Part shown: piece after piece, positions 1-11,100 of the stretch
How positions within the stretch are numbered: the first letter of the stretch is position 1
Layout of the letters: each line of letters starts with the position of its first letter
NCBI GenBank assembly: GCA_015680685.1
Contig: MNCI01004113.1
Coordinates: forward strand, 1,156,689 to 1,220,688
Length of the DNA stretch: 64,000 nt
Source: Gnetum montanum
Lineage: Eukaryota; Streptophyta; Gnetopsida; Gnetales; Gnetaceae
Direction: 5' to 3'
Position numbers and translations under genes: made by a program
Notes under the pieces: model-generated
Told to the model about the DNA's origin: nothing
Seen by the model: the letters and a program-made list of their open reading frames with translations, nothing else
Database searches by the model: none

Positions 1-428
1 ATGATTCAATTACCCTTGCTAATATATGATTGTGTTGTGTGTGCAGATGGCAATCATACAACAATGGAATGGATCTGGAGCAAACAATTGGAATGGAGTA
101 GCGCTGAGCAGCTATGCAAGGAGTAGAATGGATAATGCGCTTACGGATGGACAACGGAAGGCACAATCTAGGCGTTGGCAGCAGCAAGACTCTTCTCTCT
201 TCTTCTCTTCTCTTCTCTCTCCTCTTTTCTCTTAGCTGCCAAATGTGGCCTGATGTCATTGTAATAAGGTGTTCACCCTTGTTGTCATGAACACCAGTTT
301 TGTCAAGTCTTGTAATAATGAACCGTTCACATGTCATTCCATTAGTTCCATTCCCCTCAATAATCCCATACCTACCTGATATCATTGTAAGAAACTCGAG
401 GATGAGTTTTCATTCAGTCATGGGGGTA
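1..428 (+). mobile_element. 3' internal tail of an Athila-like Ty3/gypsy element (truncated by window start)
   Basis: This stretch aligns by eye with 6075-6510 and 40180-40601, which lie just upstream of the LTRs in two other copies. It has a pyrimidine-rich stretch (about 187-235) and ends in the putative polypurine tract TCATGGGGGTA at 418-428. A TGTGTGTGCAG followed by ATG near 40-50 recurs in all three copies and looks like a splice acceptor, but the frame after it is not conserved. I regard it as the non-coding 3' part of an element whose body lies outside the window. Confidence 0.75.
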
Positions 429-1373
429 TAATGAGACGCAGATTGCACAAGTCGCGATATCGCGTACGCGATATGACGTCGTTCCCTGCGATATCGCATA
501 CGCAATATCGTGGTCCGCTGCCAAATCTATAAATAAGAGGCAACACTCCCCTCATTCGACATCCTAGGCGTAAAGTAGCGAAGCTCTGGTGGATTGATCA
601 CCCCAAAGATAGAATATTTTCCATGTGCCCGCAGTAGGAGTCCCCCAAGTGAACGGTTCTTTATTCGAGCAGCTTTGTACCTGAACGCAAGTTGTGTACG
701 GCAATAAAGACGAGCTTTGTGGATAAACCTTGCAGTGCATGGATAGGTTTAATTAATGTTATTTACTACTTTCCTAGTAACGCGGCATGAGTACGACTTG
801 GTTACGAGCGTTGACGAACGTGTACGGCTAGCCAAGGAATCGGCTACTCATCGCGATTAGATTCTCTCACCCTTACCTCCTAGAACGTGGGACAAGTACG
901 ACTTGATTACGAGCATCTACGGATGTGTACGGCTAGTCAAGGAATCGGCTGCTTGTCACACTTAGGTTAGTTAAGTGCCTCAGTACGACCGCTTCGAGCA
1001 TGTGCGTTACGTGTGGTAATCCCAGTAACGATTAGCGTTTGGTAGCCACAGTTGCACAATTCAAGGTGTGTACGGCAAGTGGGAACGGATGCTGACGCTA
1101 GGACTTAGTGTTGTAGTTAGAATTAGCTTTAGTCTCTCAACCCTTCACCGTTTAGCATAGGAGATAAATCCGAAAAATACCAAAAAAATCATATACCTCA
1201 GACTTACTTAACCATACACCATGACAACAATAAGTAAGTCTGGGAAGACAACGAATGATTAACCCCAAGTGTTCCATGGGGTGTTTAGGCATTTAGTCTG
1301 TGGAGTTCGACTGGATCGCGTGTGCTATGCTCGTTTCTTATGGTTGAGTGTAGGGGTACCTCGCCACTCATCA
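429..1373 (+). mobile_element. LTR copy 1 of the Athila-like family
   Basis: The LTR starts TAATGAG (family start TGATGAG) directly after the polypurine tract and ends CCACTCATCA, giving inverted ends. It has a TATA box at 527-540 and AATAAA near 703. At 945 bp it is longer than the 765-794 bp of three other copies, mainly because a segment with GTACGACTTG and GTGTACGGCTAG occurs twice, offset by about 105 bp (791 and 896). It lies downstream of the tail at 1-428, so it is a 3' LTR. It sits inside an older repeat that resumes at 1374. Confidence 0.85.
451..540 (+). promoter_or_regulatory. LTR promoter: palindromes plus TATA box (copy 1)
   Basis: An 18-bp perfect palindrome lies at 457-474 (ATATCGCGTACGCGATAT). 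A second, imperfect GATATCGCATACGC block follows at about 490-510. CTATAAATAAGAGG follows at 527-540. The same order recurs in the other LTR copies, so I read it as the U3 core promoter. The palindromes are rich in CpG in a sequence otherwise poor in CpG. Confidence 0.65.
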
Positions 1374-1630
1374 GTGGTTGTAACCACCATAGAGATAAAA
1401 AAGCTACAGCTGACAAGTGTCCCATTTAATTGACAAGTGGCCCTTCAGTTGCCAAGTGGTCACCATGGAGACAAAAAAGCTATAGTTGACAAGTGGCCTT
1501 TGTAGTGGTTACAAAGATCATGGGATTAAGGCTAGGAAGTTATAACTTCCACAAAAAGTTACCACTATAGAAAATAAAAGCTATGGTGACCAAGTGTCCT
1601 ATTGGATAACTATCTAATATAACTCCTTAG
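1374..1630 (-). repeat. Inverted fragment of the 3.3-kb LTR family seen at 13380-16657
   Basis: The reverse complement of about 1374-1510 closely matches 15235-15390. Both hold repeated units of the type ACTTGTCAACT, ACTTGGCAACT and GTGGTTATAACCAC. The Athila-like LTR ending at 1373 appears to have landed inside it. It has no coding content. Confidence 0.6.
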
Positions 1631-2430
1631 CATATACAAATTTATAAATCAATATTAATACTTACTTGGTACACAACCAAGGGCTGTCAAATGTACAGTA
1701 GCATAATAACAATTAAATTACTTATATCAAAACCCAAAGTTAATTAAAATAAATGTTGTATGACTTTTTTCTTTTTTAAATCATAAAATATTTTATTTAA
1801 ATCATAGTAATAGAGATAGTAACCATAGTAAATATATATGATAGAGTTATTAGGATCTATTGGCCCCTAACTTGATGAAATTAATCCACATTCCAGACCA
1901 CGTGTGGTCTTCATTCTTGGTCAAAAAGTCGTTAAAAATATTAAATTTTTCCCTAATCTACAGCATCTCTATTTGGCCATGTGTCGAATGGCGTTACATC
2001 TTTTTCTGAGCATTTTGCAATCTTCCCAGCAACTCCATGACCATCTCCATCTCTGCAGCAAATTTGATGATGAAGATGTGTGAAAAAGGCATTTGGTATT
2101 ATGCTTTTCTTATTGTTGGGATTCATGAATCTGGAAGCAGCCATGCGCCCACACAGAAAGTGGTGATTGGCATACCCTACGTCTCTATAACAACAACAAC
2201 CTAGAACCTGATCCTAAAGTTAGTCTTGCTCTTGACGAATTAGAGTCCTTTGTAAGTACCTTCCGGCAGAAGCCCAAGATTCAAATCCTCCCACAATCTC
2301 CCGAAATTGAGAGTCATTGGTAATAATATTTAGGAGTCTGAATCTTCAATGCCAATCTAGAGAAGATCATGTGTGAGGCTTGTGAACTCTAAACACCACA
2401 TTGCAATTCTCTCGCGCTGCCGTATTAGAG
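1631..2430. other. No recognisable gene; AT-rich intergenic DNA
   Basis: The stretch 1631-1960 is AT-rich and featureless. From 1960 to 2430 base composition rises and short minus-strand open stretches occur (for example 1953-2144), but I recognise no product. They may be a further decayed part of the gene-fragment cluster at 2440-3980. Confidence 0.4.
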
Positions 2431-2439
2431 TTGATGGTT

Positions 2440-2790
2440 CGATTCTATGTACACGGGCTCCATGGTTTGAAGCTCTGCCACACGTCAGATTCATCATCTG
2501 AGCTGAGCTTATGCCTGAACATTTTGCTGCTGCATTCGATGGTGTTGCCGCCATTATCAATCACGACAAGGTTGGGCCGGAGCACCCTCACGGCCTTTTC
2601 GGAGAAAATGTAGAGCAACTCCAAGTCTAGAGCTTGGCTCAACGATGGCCACGTCAGCCACTACCATGACACGCGTCTCGCCGAGCTGCACCTCCACTGT
2701 CCCATTGTCATGTTTTTTTTCGAGGCAATGTGCAAACGTCACATGTTAAAGGGCCGCTGACTATCCACGTGCCTAAGATGAAGCTCTGGC
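2440..2790 (-). pseudogene. Fragment resembling exosome subunit RRP45 (RNase PH fold)
   Basis: Read on the minus strand, about 2760-2650 gives RPFNM, a frameshift at an A-run near 2715, then DNGTVEVQLGETRVM, which fits the N-terminal RNase PH segment of RRP45 (DGTVEVQLGQTRVM). After a jump in which the expected block of about 60 residues is missing, 2642-2480 gives ALDLELLYIFSEKAVRVL and then VIDNGGN, then SSDDESDV, fitting the RRP45 segment with the hallmark LDNGGN. RRP42 and RRP43 have different residues there. RRP45 is a non-catalytic ring subunit of the RNA exosome. The copy is deleted, frameshifted and non-functional. It could be a processed pseudogene or a fragment captured by a transposon. 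The local base composition is richer in GC than the neighbours. Confidence 0.55.
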
Positions 2791-2929
2791 TCGCCATTTC
2801 CGCAAACAGACAAAGAACCAAAGAATTAGCCGTGGCTAAGATAGTAATGCCAAAAATCAGTATTGCAGGACCTCCTTGTAGAGCAGCGTTCTTTTGGCTT
2901 GTTCACCTCCATCAGATTGCCGGCAGCAG

Positions 2930-3250
2930 CTCAACAAAATCCTTGACTGTTGTGAAATTCTTCCACAGCAACTTCTTTATTCTCATTTTTCCAAAACCAT
3001 GATTCTACTTCAAAGGCATCCTCAATTTTAGAATCTGATCCATAAGAATCAATACTAGTGTCTCCAAATGAGCTTAAACACTCTGATGCCTGCTCTACAA
3101 CATTTTTTTTATTTGTTATTGAGTGTCTTTCAAAATATCCAACGTCAACTCTTCTCCCAGATAACTCTATCCTTGGAAAAATTTAGTTTTTTGTTGTCTC
3201 AACATTTCTCTCTTCAGTGACCTTAGCAGGCAAGATGTTTTGTGCAGATG
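2930..3250 (-). pseudogene. Unrecognised minus-strand coding remnant, acidic and serine-rich
   Basis: On the minus strand a frame of about 75 codons without a stop runs from about 3170 to 2945, reading IELSGRRVDVGYFERHS, then an acidic stretch with DSYGSDSKIEDAFEVE. It can be extended upstream through one TAA. Composition looks protein-like, unlike the random frames around it. I do not recognise the family. It lies upstream of, and on the same strand as, the RRP45-like fragment. The upstream residues are not part of RRP45, so the cluster is chimeric or holds separate fragments. Confidence 0.35.
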
Positions 3251-3359
3251 TAAATGAAGACACACAGATATTGAAAACTTTCAGCAATATTTTGATGGGA
3301 TAGTTCATACAAACATTTGTTTATGAGAATCTCTGGACTGTTATTGTAGTCCTTGCCAT

Positions 3360-3980
3360 TATTAGTATGGAAAATATTTTTGTACTTTATCTGCAAATCC
3401 CTCAAAATATTTTTTACCACAAAGGAGCATGCTATATGCAGCATCCCACTTCTCGGTGCCCTCTTTATAATTATTTTGACATGCTATTTCAAAATCATCC
3501 CCAAATGATTTTCAAGTTTCATATTCCTTGCAATGAATCAATGATAAGGATATTTTTCTTTTATTAGTCTTTAAGAAATTTTCTGAAGGCAACGGAAATA
3601 AACCATTTGTATCCAAATGATCAATTCCTGAAAGTATTTCTAACAATAAAGATTCCTTGCTTGTCAATTCAGTCGCCATTGGCACATTATCTCTTACAAC
3701 CTTCTATTCACTTTCTTTCATATGTGCATCATTATTTCCACCAATAATGTTATGGTCTCCCTGATATGCATGCCTTTCCTCCTTAAGGGCTCCATGCAAG
3801 GAATTGTTTAGTTGATGATGTAGGCAACCAATGATGTTGCTTTGAGGACAATACTCTAGTATACCTAATCCACCTCACAGCATGTTCCAAATAAGAGTTA
3901 GATAAACCTTTAGAATATCCACAAAAGAGATGGACTGGAAGAAGGTGAACATCTTCAGTAGGGATAAGCAATGATCAAAG
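3360..3980 (-). pseudogene. Unrecognised minus-strand coding remnant, about 150-200 codons
   Basis: Reading the minus strand from about 3790 to 3375 gives a coherent frame with only two stops, including LLLEILSGIDHLDTNGLFPL, KSFGDDFEIACQNNYKEG and KWDAAYSMLLCGKKYFEGF. Both stops are of types reachable by C-to-T change. It looks like part of a cellular protein rather than a retrotransposon, with mixed charge and Trp, Cys and Gly spread along it, but I cannot name the family. It ends shortly before the integrase fragment at 4030 on the other strand. Confidence 0.35.
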
Positions 3981-4029
3981 AATTATACAGACTTGAGCCA
4001 TGGTTTCAATCGTCTCATATCTTTGTTCC

Positions 4030-4620
4030 ATGAAATGGCCAAATGTGCCAACAGGCATACCACTCCACTTGGAAACTCCCTATAGGATGCTCTCCCTATG
4101 AGTTAGTGTACAAAAAACTTCCAAAGCTTCCAATTGAAACTGAGCTTCGTACACTATCCATGGCTTGTGACCTCCACCTTGACCTTGATTTAGCACAAAA
4201 ACAAAGGTTGGAAACTCTAAACGTGTTAGATGAAAATCGATTAGCTACCCTGTCATCAAATGAGTTGCACAAGGCATATAATAAGCAACATCATGACTTA
4301 AAAATTTAAAAGGTTAAGTATCAACTAGGAGATAAGGTTCTCTACTAGAACCCCACACATGTGCCACAACGCACAAAATTTCAAACACTATGGGAAGGAC
4401 CTTACATTATTCATACAACCTTTCCTTTAAGGGCCATGACCATATACAAACCTGAGAGCCCTGATAAGAGATTACTAGTCAATGTGAAATAGACCAAACC
4501 CTTCCATGAATGTAGAATGGCCAGTGCCCATAATACCTCTGAGAAGGGATGACCTCGCTCATTATTTCAGATCTCCTCCTTCCAACTTAGTCATGGGGGA
4601 GATGGCCACCTCTGCTGATC
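4030..4620 (+). pseudogene. Athila-like integrase C-terminus and end of pol
   Basis: The frame reads STWKLPIGCSPYELVYKK, then LPIETELRTL, matching the end of the gypsy integrase core and the segment after it (family form: TPIGMSPYRLVYGKACHLPVE). It continues in one frame through four stops (4307 TAA, near 4347 TAG, near 4489 TAG, near 4550 TGA), ending with SLFQISSFQLSHGGDGHLC and a TGA at 4616-4618. That last motif recurs at the end of the deleted polyprotein at 38660-38729, so it is the natural C-terminus of pol in this family. The rest of this element's pol and its 5' LTR are absent; the minus-strand gene fragments abut it. Confidence 0.75.
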
Positions 4621-6499
4621 ATTTGAGGCCCTTAGTTCCTTTTTAAGTTTTTGTTTTAGACATTTTTATTTTACAACTTTCTTTAACTTTTCTTGTTTCT
4701 TGTTTTGCAACATCGTTTATACTCTTTTATTTCTTTATGTGTTTGGTTGTTTATTTTGTTAGGTTTATCACCTAATAAGTGCTCCTGATGGTGGTATGAA
4801 CTGTATTCCATTGATTGCTAATGTTTGGTTTTTACCTTTGAGTTATAATGTTGATACTAAAGTATGGTTCTTTTGATATAACAGGTAATGAGTCCACATC
4901 ATCCATGCATCCATAAATTTCTATGCTTTCTCTTGGTTGGAACTGTATAGTTCTCTTCTTAATAATAGAACTATCAATGAATCGATGATTGGGCATTTCT
5001 CAAATTGAGGAAGGACTCAAGGATTGAAAAGGGTGTGACTTCAAGGGGATTTAAGGCATTTGTGTTGGCCATTCTCTTGGGTGCTTGGCTATTTTCTTCT
5101 TGGGTTTTCCTTACCATGCTGACATTACTTCATTGTTGGGAAGCTGAGCTAATGAAAATAATAAGTCTTTGCATGGTGTGGTTTTCATGCAAAAGAAAAA
5201 AAAAGGAGAAGAAAAAGAGAAAGTGAGTATTCAAAGCACACCCCTTAGACAAAATAATCATCTGGGCTACAAGCACTAGTTATGAAACTAAACAAACGTG
5301 TTCCCTCTAACTAGGGCCCTCTCTTGCTTCCCACTTTTTTCTCTCTCGTTTCCTCGAAATGGTGGTGACTCTTTGGCGGAAGCATTCTTGCTACTTCAAG
5401 TGGATGGATTGGCCAAGTGTATTAATGCAAAGTCATTGGATGTGGATTGTTTGAGGCTAGATTTGGAATGAGATCTACTAAGTCACATTAACCATAACTA
5501 CACAAGGGGTTGTACACCATCTTGTTCTTGGGACTCCATTCCATTCTCTTCTCCTCATCATTCTTTCTCCATTTTCCACCTCATTTCCAGTTGTATCAAT
5601 AGTCTATATTTTCGTTGATGCATTATTTTCTTTTTGGTAAGTTCTTAGGGTTAAGACTTTAACTCGTACTTCCAAATGACAATCCAGAGCCTACAGACTC
5701 TTTGAATGTGGGAGTGTCAGGGCATTAAGGGCATGAGCCTGCTTTGGGGAGGATCCACTGGCATTCCTACTTGGTGCATTAGTTAACTTCTTTCCCTTAC
5801 ACATTTCCATAATCAACATTTATTTTTTTCATTTCCACTTCTCACATCCATTTTATCGATGTTGCTGTTGTTTCTTTTTCTCCATCTTTCTTATTCCTTA
5901 TATTTTTCCATTCTATTGTTACCAGAGGATCGCTCTTATTCATGGGGGTCTTGGTCCAATTTTTTCAAGTTTCTCCTAACCCCTACACCTTACACCTTTG
6001 GTAGTCACCAGTGTTATATCTCTAGAATCCATATTAGCCATATCACAACTCAGCCAATAGACTATACACCAAGGCAAGGTATCGATTGCATTGTGATTTA
6101 TTTATCCTTGCTAATATGAGACTGTGTTGTGTGTGTAGATGACAATCATACAACAATGGACTAGAGCTGGAGGAAACACTTAGGATGGATTGGTGCTGGA
6201 ACAGTCATGGAAGGAACAAGATTGATGGCACAACTATGGATGGACAACGGAAGGCGCAATTCTGGCATCGGCAGCAACACATCTTCTTCTCTTCTCTCTC
6301 TTCTCTCTTAGCTACCAAATAAGGCTGGATGTCAAATGTGTATAGTGTTCACTCTTATGGCCATGAACACTAATATTGCCATGTATTGTAATGATGATCC
6401 ATTCATGTGTCACCCCATTCATCATTAGGGTCATTCAAGTCAATAATCCCATACCTTCCCAATATTTTGTAAGGAACTCGAGGACAAGTTTTCATTCAG
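4621..6499 (+). mobile_element. Long non-coding 3' region between pol and 3' LTR (Athila-like copy 2)
   Basis: These 1.9 kb align along most of their length with 38730-40590 in the 34452-41383 element, and in part with 1-428. Landmarks shared in order are the GATGATGGTATGAACTGTATT block, RKDSRIEKGV (5008-5040), the GCATTAAGGGCATGAGCCT block (5730), the TGTGTGTAG-ATG block (6130) and a CT-rich tract (6280). In Athila elements this position can hold an env-like frame. Here a short frame at 5005-5226 with a hydrophobic segment and a lysine-rich tail is the only candidate, and the other copy has stops in it. I treat the region as non-coding. Confidence 0.65.
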
Positions 6500-6510
6500 T
6501 CATGGGGGTA
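6500..6510 (+). promoter_or_regulatory. Polypurine tract
   Basis: TCATGGGGGTA directly precedes the LTR start TGATGAG. The same string stands at 418-428 and 40591-40601. This is the expected site for priming plus-strand DNA synthesis. Confidence 0.65.
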
Positions 6511-7304
6511 TGATGAGTTATGATATCGCATACGTGATATCACATACGCGATATCGTGACCTACCTCAATTTCTATAAATAAGAGGTGGCTTTCCTTGTT
6601 CTAGGCAGTTAAACTTAGACCCTTAGCTAAACTCTTGCAGTTTTACCATTCTAGAGTTAGAATAATTTCCATGTGCTTGCAGTAGGAGTCTTAAAGTGAA
6701 CGAATCTTTATTCGAGCAAATTTTACCTGATCACACATTTGTGTACGGAAATAAAGACGAACTTTATGATAAACCTTGCAGCATACGGACTAAGATAAAA
6801 AGTAATTAATTATTGTTGAATGTTTTAATGCTTTCCTAGTTAATTAATCTCTCTCTCAACCCTTGACCCTCTTAGTTAAGTACACTCAGTACGACCGATT
6901 CAAGCATGTGTGTAGCGCTTGGTAACCCAGTAACGACTAGCATTTGGTAATCCCAATAGTGTTGCACTGGTTCAGGATGTGTGCAGCAAGTGGGAATGGA
7001 TACTGGTGTTAGGAGCAATTAGAACTTAGTTAGTGAATAGTTAATGAAAGTTAGTCACTTAGTTCTCTTCACCTTCCCCTATTAGCATAAGACATTAAAA
7101 AGATAAAAGCTATAAAAATCACATACCTCAAGCTTCCTTAACCATACAACAGTGACAATACAAGTAAGTTTGGGAAGATAATGATTGATTAACCTTAAGT
7201 GTTCCATTAAGGCGAGTAAGCACTTAGTCCTTGGAGTTCGACCAGATTGCATGTGAAACGCTCATATTCGTATGGTTGAGTGTAGGGGTACCTCGCCACC
7301 ATCA
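6511..7304 (+). mobile_element. LTR copy 2 of the Athila-like family (3' LTR)
   Basis: The 794-bp LTR starts TGATGAG and ends CCACCATCA, a slightly altered CTCATCA. GATATC palindromic units recur about every 14 bp at 6522-6556 (GATATCGCATAC, GATATCACATAC, GATATCG), followed by TATA at 6573-6586 and AATAAA near 6750. It is the 3' LTR of the copy whose integrase end lies at 4030-4620. The following CATAG (7305-7309) would be its target duplication, but the 5' partner is not in the window. Confidence 0.85.
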
Positions 7305-8125
7305 CATAGCAAGTTTGTTTTCCCCCATAATTTTAAGAATTCGATCATGACCATCATGTTTCAATGAGTCAATGAAGGATATTTTACTACTCGTTTAGTT
7401 ACTTAAAAGCATGTGGATTATGTTTTATGACTTAACCATAAAAATATACATAATGGTCATGGAAAATCATTGTGTAACTGTGTAACATGTATTAATCTAT
7501 GACCATCAGTGTTTTTGTTTAGAAAAAAAAGGCAAGGTTTTAACCTAATGTTTCCTTTTCCCACCTGTCATAGTCCAAAGGTATCATGGCTATAAAGTAT
7601 TAGAAGTCAAAGAATAACTTTGCTAATGTCCTAAGAAAGTTGGTTATATGAATTTTTGATAAAATTATGTTTATACCATGTTAAATTTGGTAATTTATCA
7701 ATGTTATGCATATTTTGTATATGTATGCATCATTATAACTAGTGATCTATATAATTTTGTATAATTAGAGAGTAGCCACAACATCTTTAATTATGCAAAA
7801 TTATGTACTAAGAGCTTTTGGATCACATATGGTAGAAAACATTAAAAATTGTGATTAATCATATGTAATATGATACATTTTATCCCATAAGAATTTTTAT
7901 TGTATTTAATATGATTAATTAAGATGATATGTTAAATTATTTTTCTTAATTTGTCCACAAGGATTAAGAAAAGGAATATAATTTAATAGTCTCATCGTAA
8001 GGATATATGAATATGTTTGAATTAAAATTTAGCCCATAGGCAATTTTATGTCATTTGATTCATATTTTCATGTTTTACATTGGTAAACATGTCTTATTGT
8101 ATTTTAACCTTAAATTTAGTGACAT
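7305..8125 (+). other. AT-rich stretch; probable leader of the copia element, no gene
   Basis: There is no coding frame of interest. The segment just before 8126 probably is the untranslated leader of the copia polyprotein. I looked for a 5' LTR matching 12453-12890 and did not find one, so the 5' LTR is missing or too decayed to see. Confidence 0.4.
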
Positions 8126-11100
8126 AAGCATGTTTGATTATACAGTTGTACAACCTGTAAGCTACTCTAATTTTAAATGTGACATTCTTGAATTAAAGGG
8201 TGATAATTATAAGGTGTGCAAGGAGAGAATTCTTCTTCATTTGGTCTAGATGGACATTGATTATGCTATCCATAAGGATGAACCACTTGCCATTGTAGCA
8301 ATTAGCTATTCAAATGATATTGGTAATTATGAAAAATGGGAGCGATCTAATCGCCTCTATGTCATGTTCATAAAAACTAAGATCTTGGTTGGTATGCGTG
8401 GTTCACTGGAACAGCATGACAATGTGTGCATTTTGTTAAAGGCCATTGATGAATAATTTGAGTCATCAAACAAGGCATTCAGTAGTACCTTGATAATGAA
8501 GTTCTCATCCATGAAGCTCATTGAAACTTGTGGTGTGCATGAGCACATCATGAAAATGAGGGATATAGTAGCTCAACTCAAAACACTTGAGGTTGAGATG
8601 GCAAAATCTTTCCTTGCGAACTACATCTTAAACATGCTTCCACCGTAGTATGGACCCTTTAAGATATTTTATAACACACATATGGACAAATGGTTAATTA
8701 ATGACCTAATGACAATGTCTGTGCAAGAAGAGGAGAGACTTGTTATGGAAGCAAAAGAGCGTGTGCATCTGGCTACACAAGGAAAGAATAAAGAACAAGC
8801 CAAAGGTAAGAGGAAGGCTAACTTGCCTACAAAAGCTGATATTAAGAAGGAATCCAGGTGTTTTTTCTGCAAAAAGAAAGGGCACATAAAGAAGGATTGT
8901 TCTAAATATCAGAAATGGCTTGAAAAGAAAGGTACTTGACTCTCACTTGTTTGTTTTGAATCTAATATGGTTGATGTTGGCCATGACACATGGTGGATTG
9001 ATTTTGGTTCTACAATCCATGTTACCAATTCCTTGTAGGGGGTGAAAAGCCTAAGGAAGCCATTGGGAAGTGAGTTATGCATCTATTTAGGCAATAAGAT
9101 TCACTCAAATGTGGAGGCAGTTGGAACATGAAAATTAGTTTTAAGTAGTGGTTTGATTTAAGAGTTGGAAAAGACATTTTATATTCCTAGTTTTTCAAGG
9201 AATTTAATTTTTGTTTCAAGGCTTATATCATTGGGATTTTTCTTTAATTTTTCAGAAACTATATTCAGTTTATATTATAAATATAAACTTATTGGAAATG
9301 GTACATTGAGAAATGGTCTTTTCAAAATTAATTTACAAAATGAAACTTCTTATACTTCTATGCATGTTCATGCTAGCATTAAGAGATGTGTTATGAATGA
9401 TGAATCCTCTATGTTGTGGCATCATGGATTAGGACATATGTCTATTAAGAGAATAAAGAGATTAGTAAATGATGGAGTACCTAGTACTTTAGATTTTACT
9501 GACTTTGACACTTGTGTGAACTACATAAAGGGACAACAAACCAATATGTCAAAGAAAGGTGCCAAGAGAAGTTTAGACATATTAGAGATCATACATATAG
9601 ATATTTGTAGTCTAGATATGGATGTGTATGGTCAAAAGTATATTATTACCTTTATTGATGATTATTCATGATATATGTATCTCTACATGCTTCATAACAA
9701 GAGCAAAGCTTTAGATGCCTTTAAGGTGTTTAAGGCTGAAGTAGAGAAACAATGCAATAAAAAAATAAAGATAGTGAGATCTGATAGAGGTGGTAAATAC
9801 TATGGTAGATATACTAATGATAGAAAAGAACCTGGTCCATTTGCTAAGTTTCTTCAAGAGCATGGGATTGTTGCCTAGTACACTATGCTTGGTTCTCCAG
9901 ATCAAAATGGTGTGGTAGAAAGAAGAAACTAAACATTATTGGACATGACGCGGAGTATGCTTAGTAGCTCCAAGCTTCCTAAGTTCTTGTGGACTAAAGC
10001 TCTTAAGACAACCATGCATATATTAAACTACGTTTCAACCAAGGCTGTCTCATAGACACCATTTGAATTATAGAAAGGTTGGAAATTGAGTTTGCGACAT
10101 ATATGCATTTGGAGATGCTTGTTTGAAGTAAGAGTCTATAATCCACAAGAAAAAAAAGCTAGACCCAAGGACCATAAGTGGGTATTCTATCGAATATGCT
10201 GAACAATCTAATGGATATAGATTTTATTGTCCATCACATACTACTAGGTTTGTGGAATTAAGGAATGCTAAGTTTCTTGAGAATGACTTGATTAGTGGGA
10301 CTAGTAGATCTTGAACATTGTTCCTAAGATAGATTATACAAATGCTCAACCCACTATTTCAAATGATAGACTGATTGTTGTGCATAACACACCTAGAGCA
10401 AAAATGTGTAATGAACAACAACTAGTCATTGAAGTTCCACAAACTGTTGATTAAGAAGTAGTAGATCCAATTGACCAACAGATACCAGAACTTGTTGAAT
10501 AGCCTATTGAACATCATGATCCTCAAGAGAATGATGAACCAAAATTAAAAAGATCTACTAGAGTTAGGTGATCAACAATTCCTAGTGACCATATGGTGTA
10601 TCTACAAGAGTTTGACTACAACATAGGAGTCGAAAATGATCTTGAAATGTTTTCACATGCCATGAGTTGTAAGGAATCTAACTTGTGGTATGATGCCATG
10701 AAAGATGAGATGAACTCTATGTCATCTAATGGAGTTTGGGATCTTGTCAAGTTTCCTAATGGTGTAAAAGCCATTGGATGCAAATGGTTCTTCAAGACTA
10801 AGAAAGACTCATTGGGCAACATTGAAAGATATAAGGCTAGACTTGTCACTAAGGGGTTCACTCAGAAAGAGGGAATAGATTACAAGGAGACTTTTTCTCT
10901 TGTATCTAAGAAGGACTTCCTTCGTGTTATTATGGCATTGGTTGCCCATTTTGATCTTGAATTACATTAAATGGATGTGAAAATAACATTCCTTAATGGT
11001 GATCTAGAGGAAGAGGTTTATATAAAACAACCTAAAGGATTTTCCTCTAGTGATGGTGAGCAATTGGTATGCAAGCTCAAGAAATCCATTGAAATAGGCC

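Noticed and set aside
5859-6119. Plus-strand frame of 86 codons with a hydrophobic start
   Set aside because: It is not conserved in the matching region at 39940-40190, so it is not a supported env-like gene.
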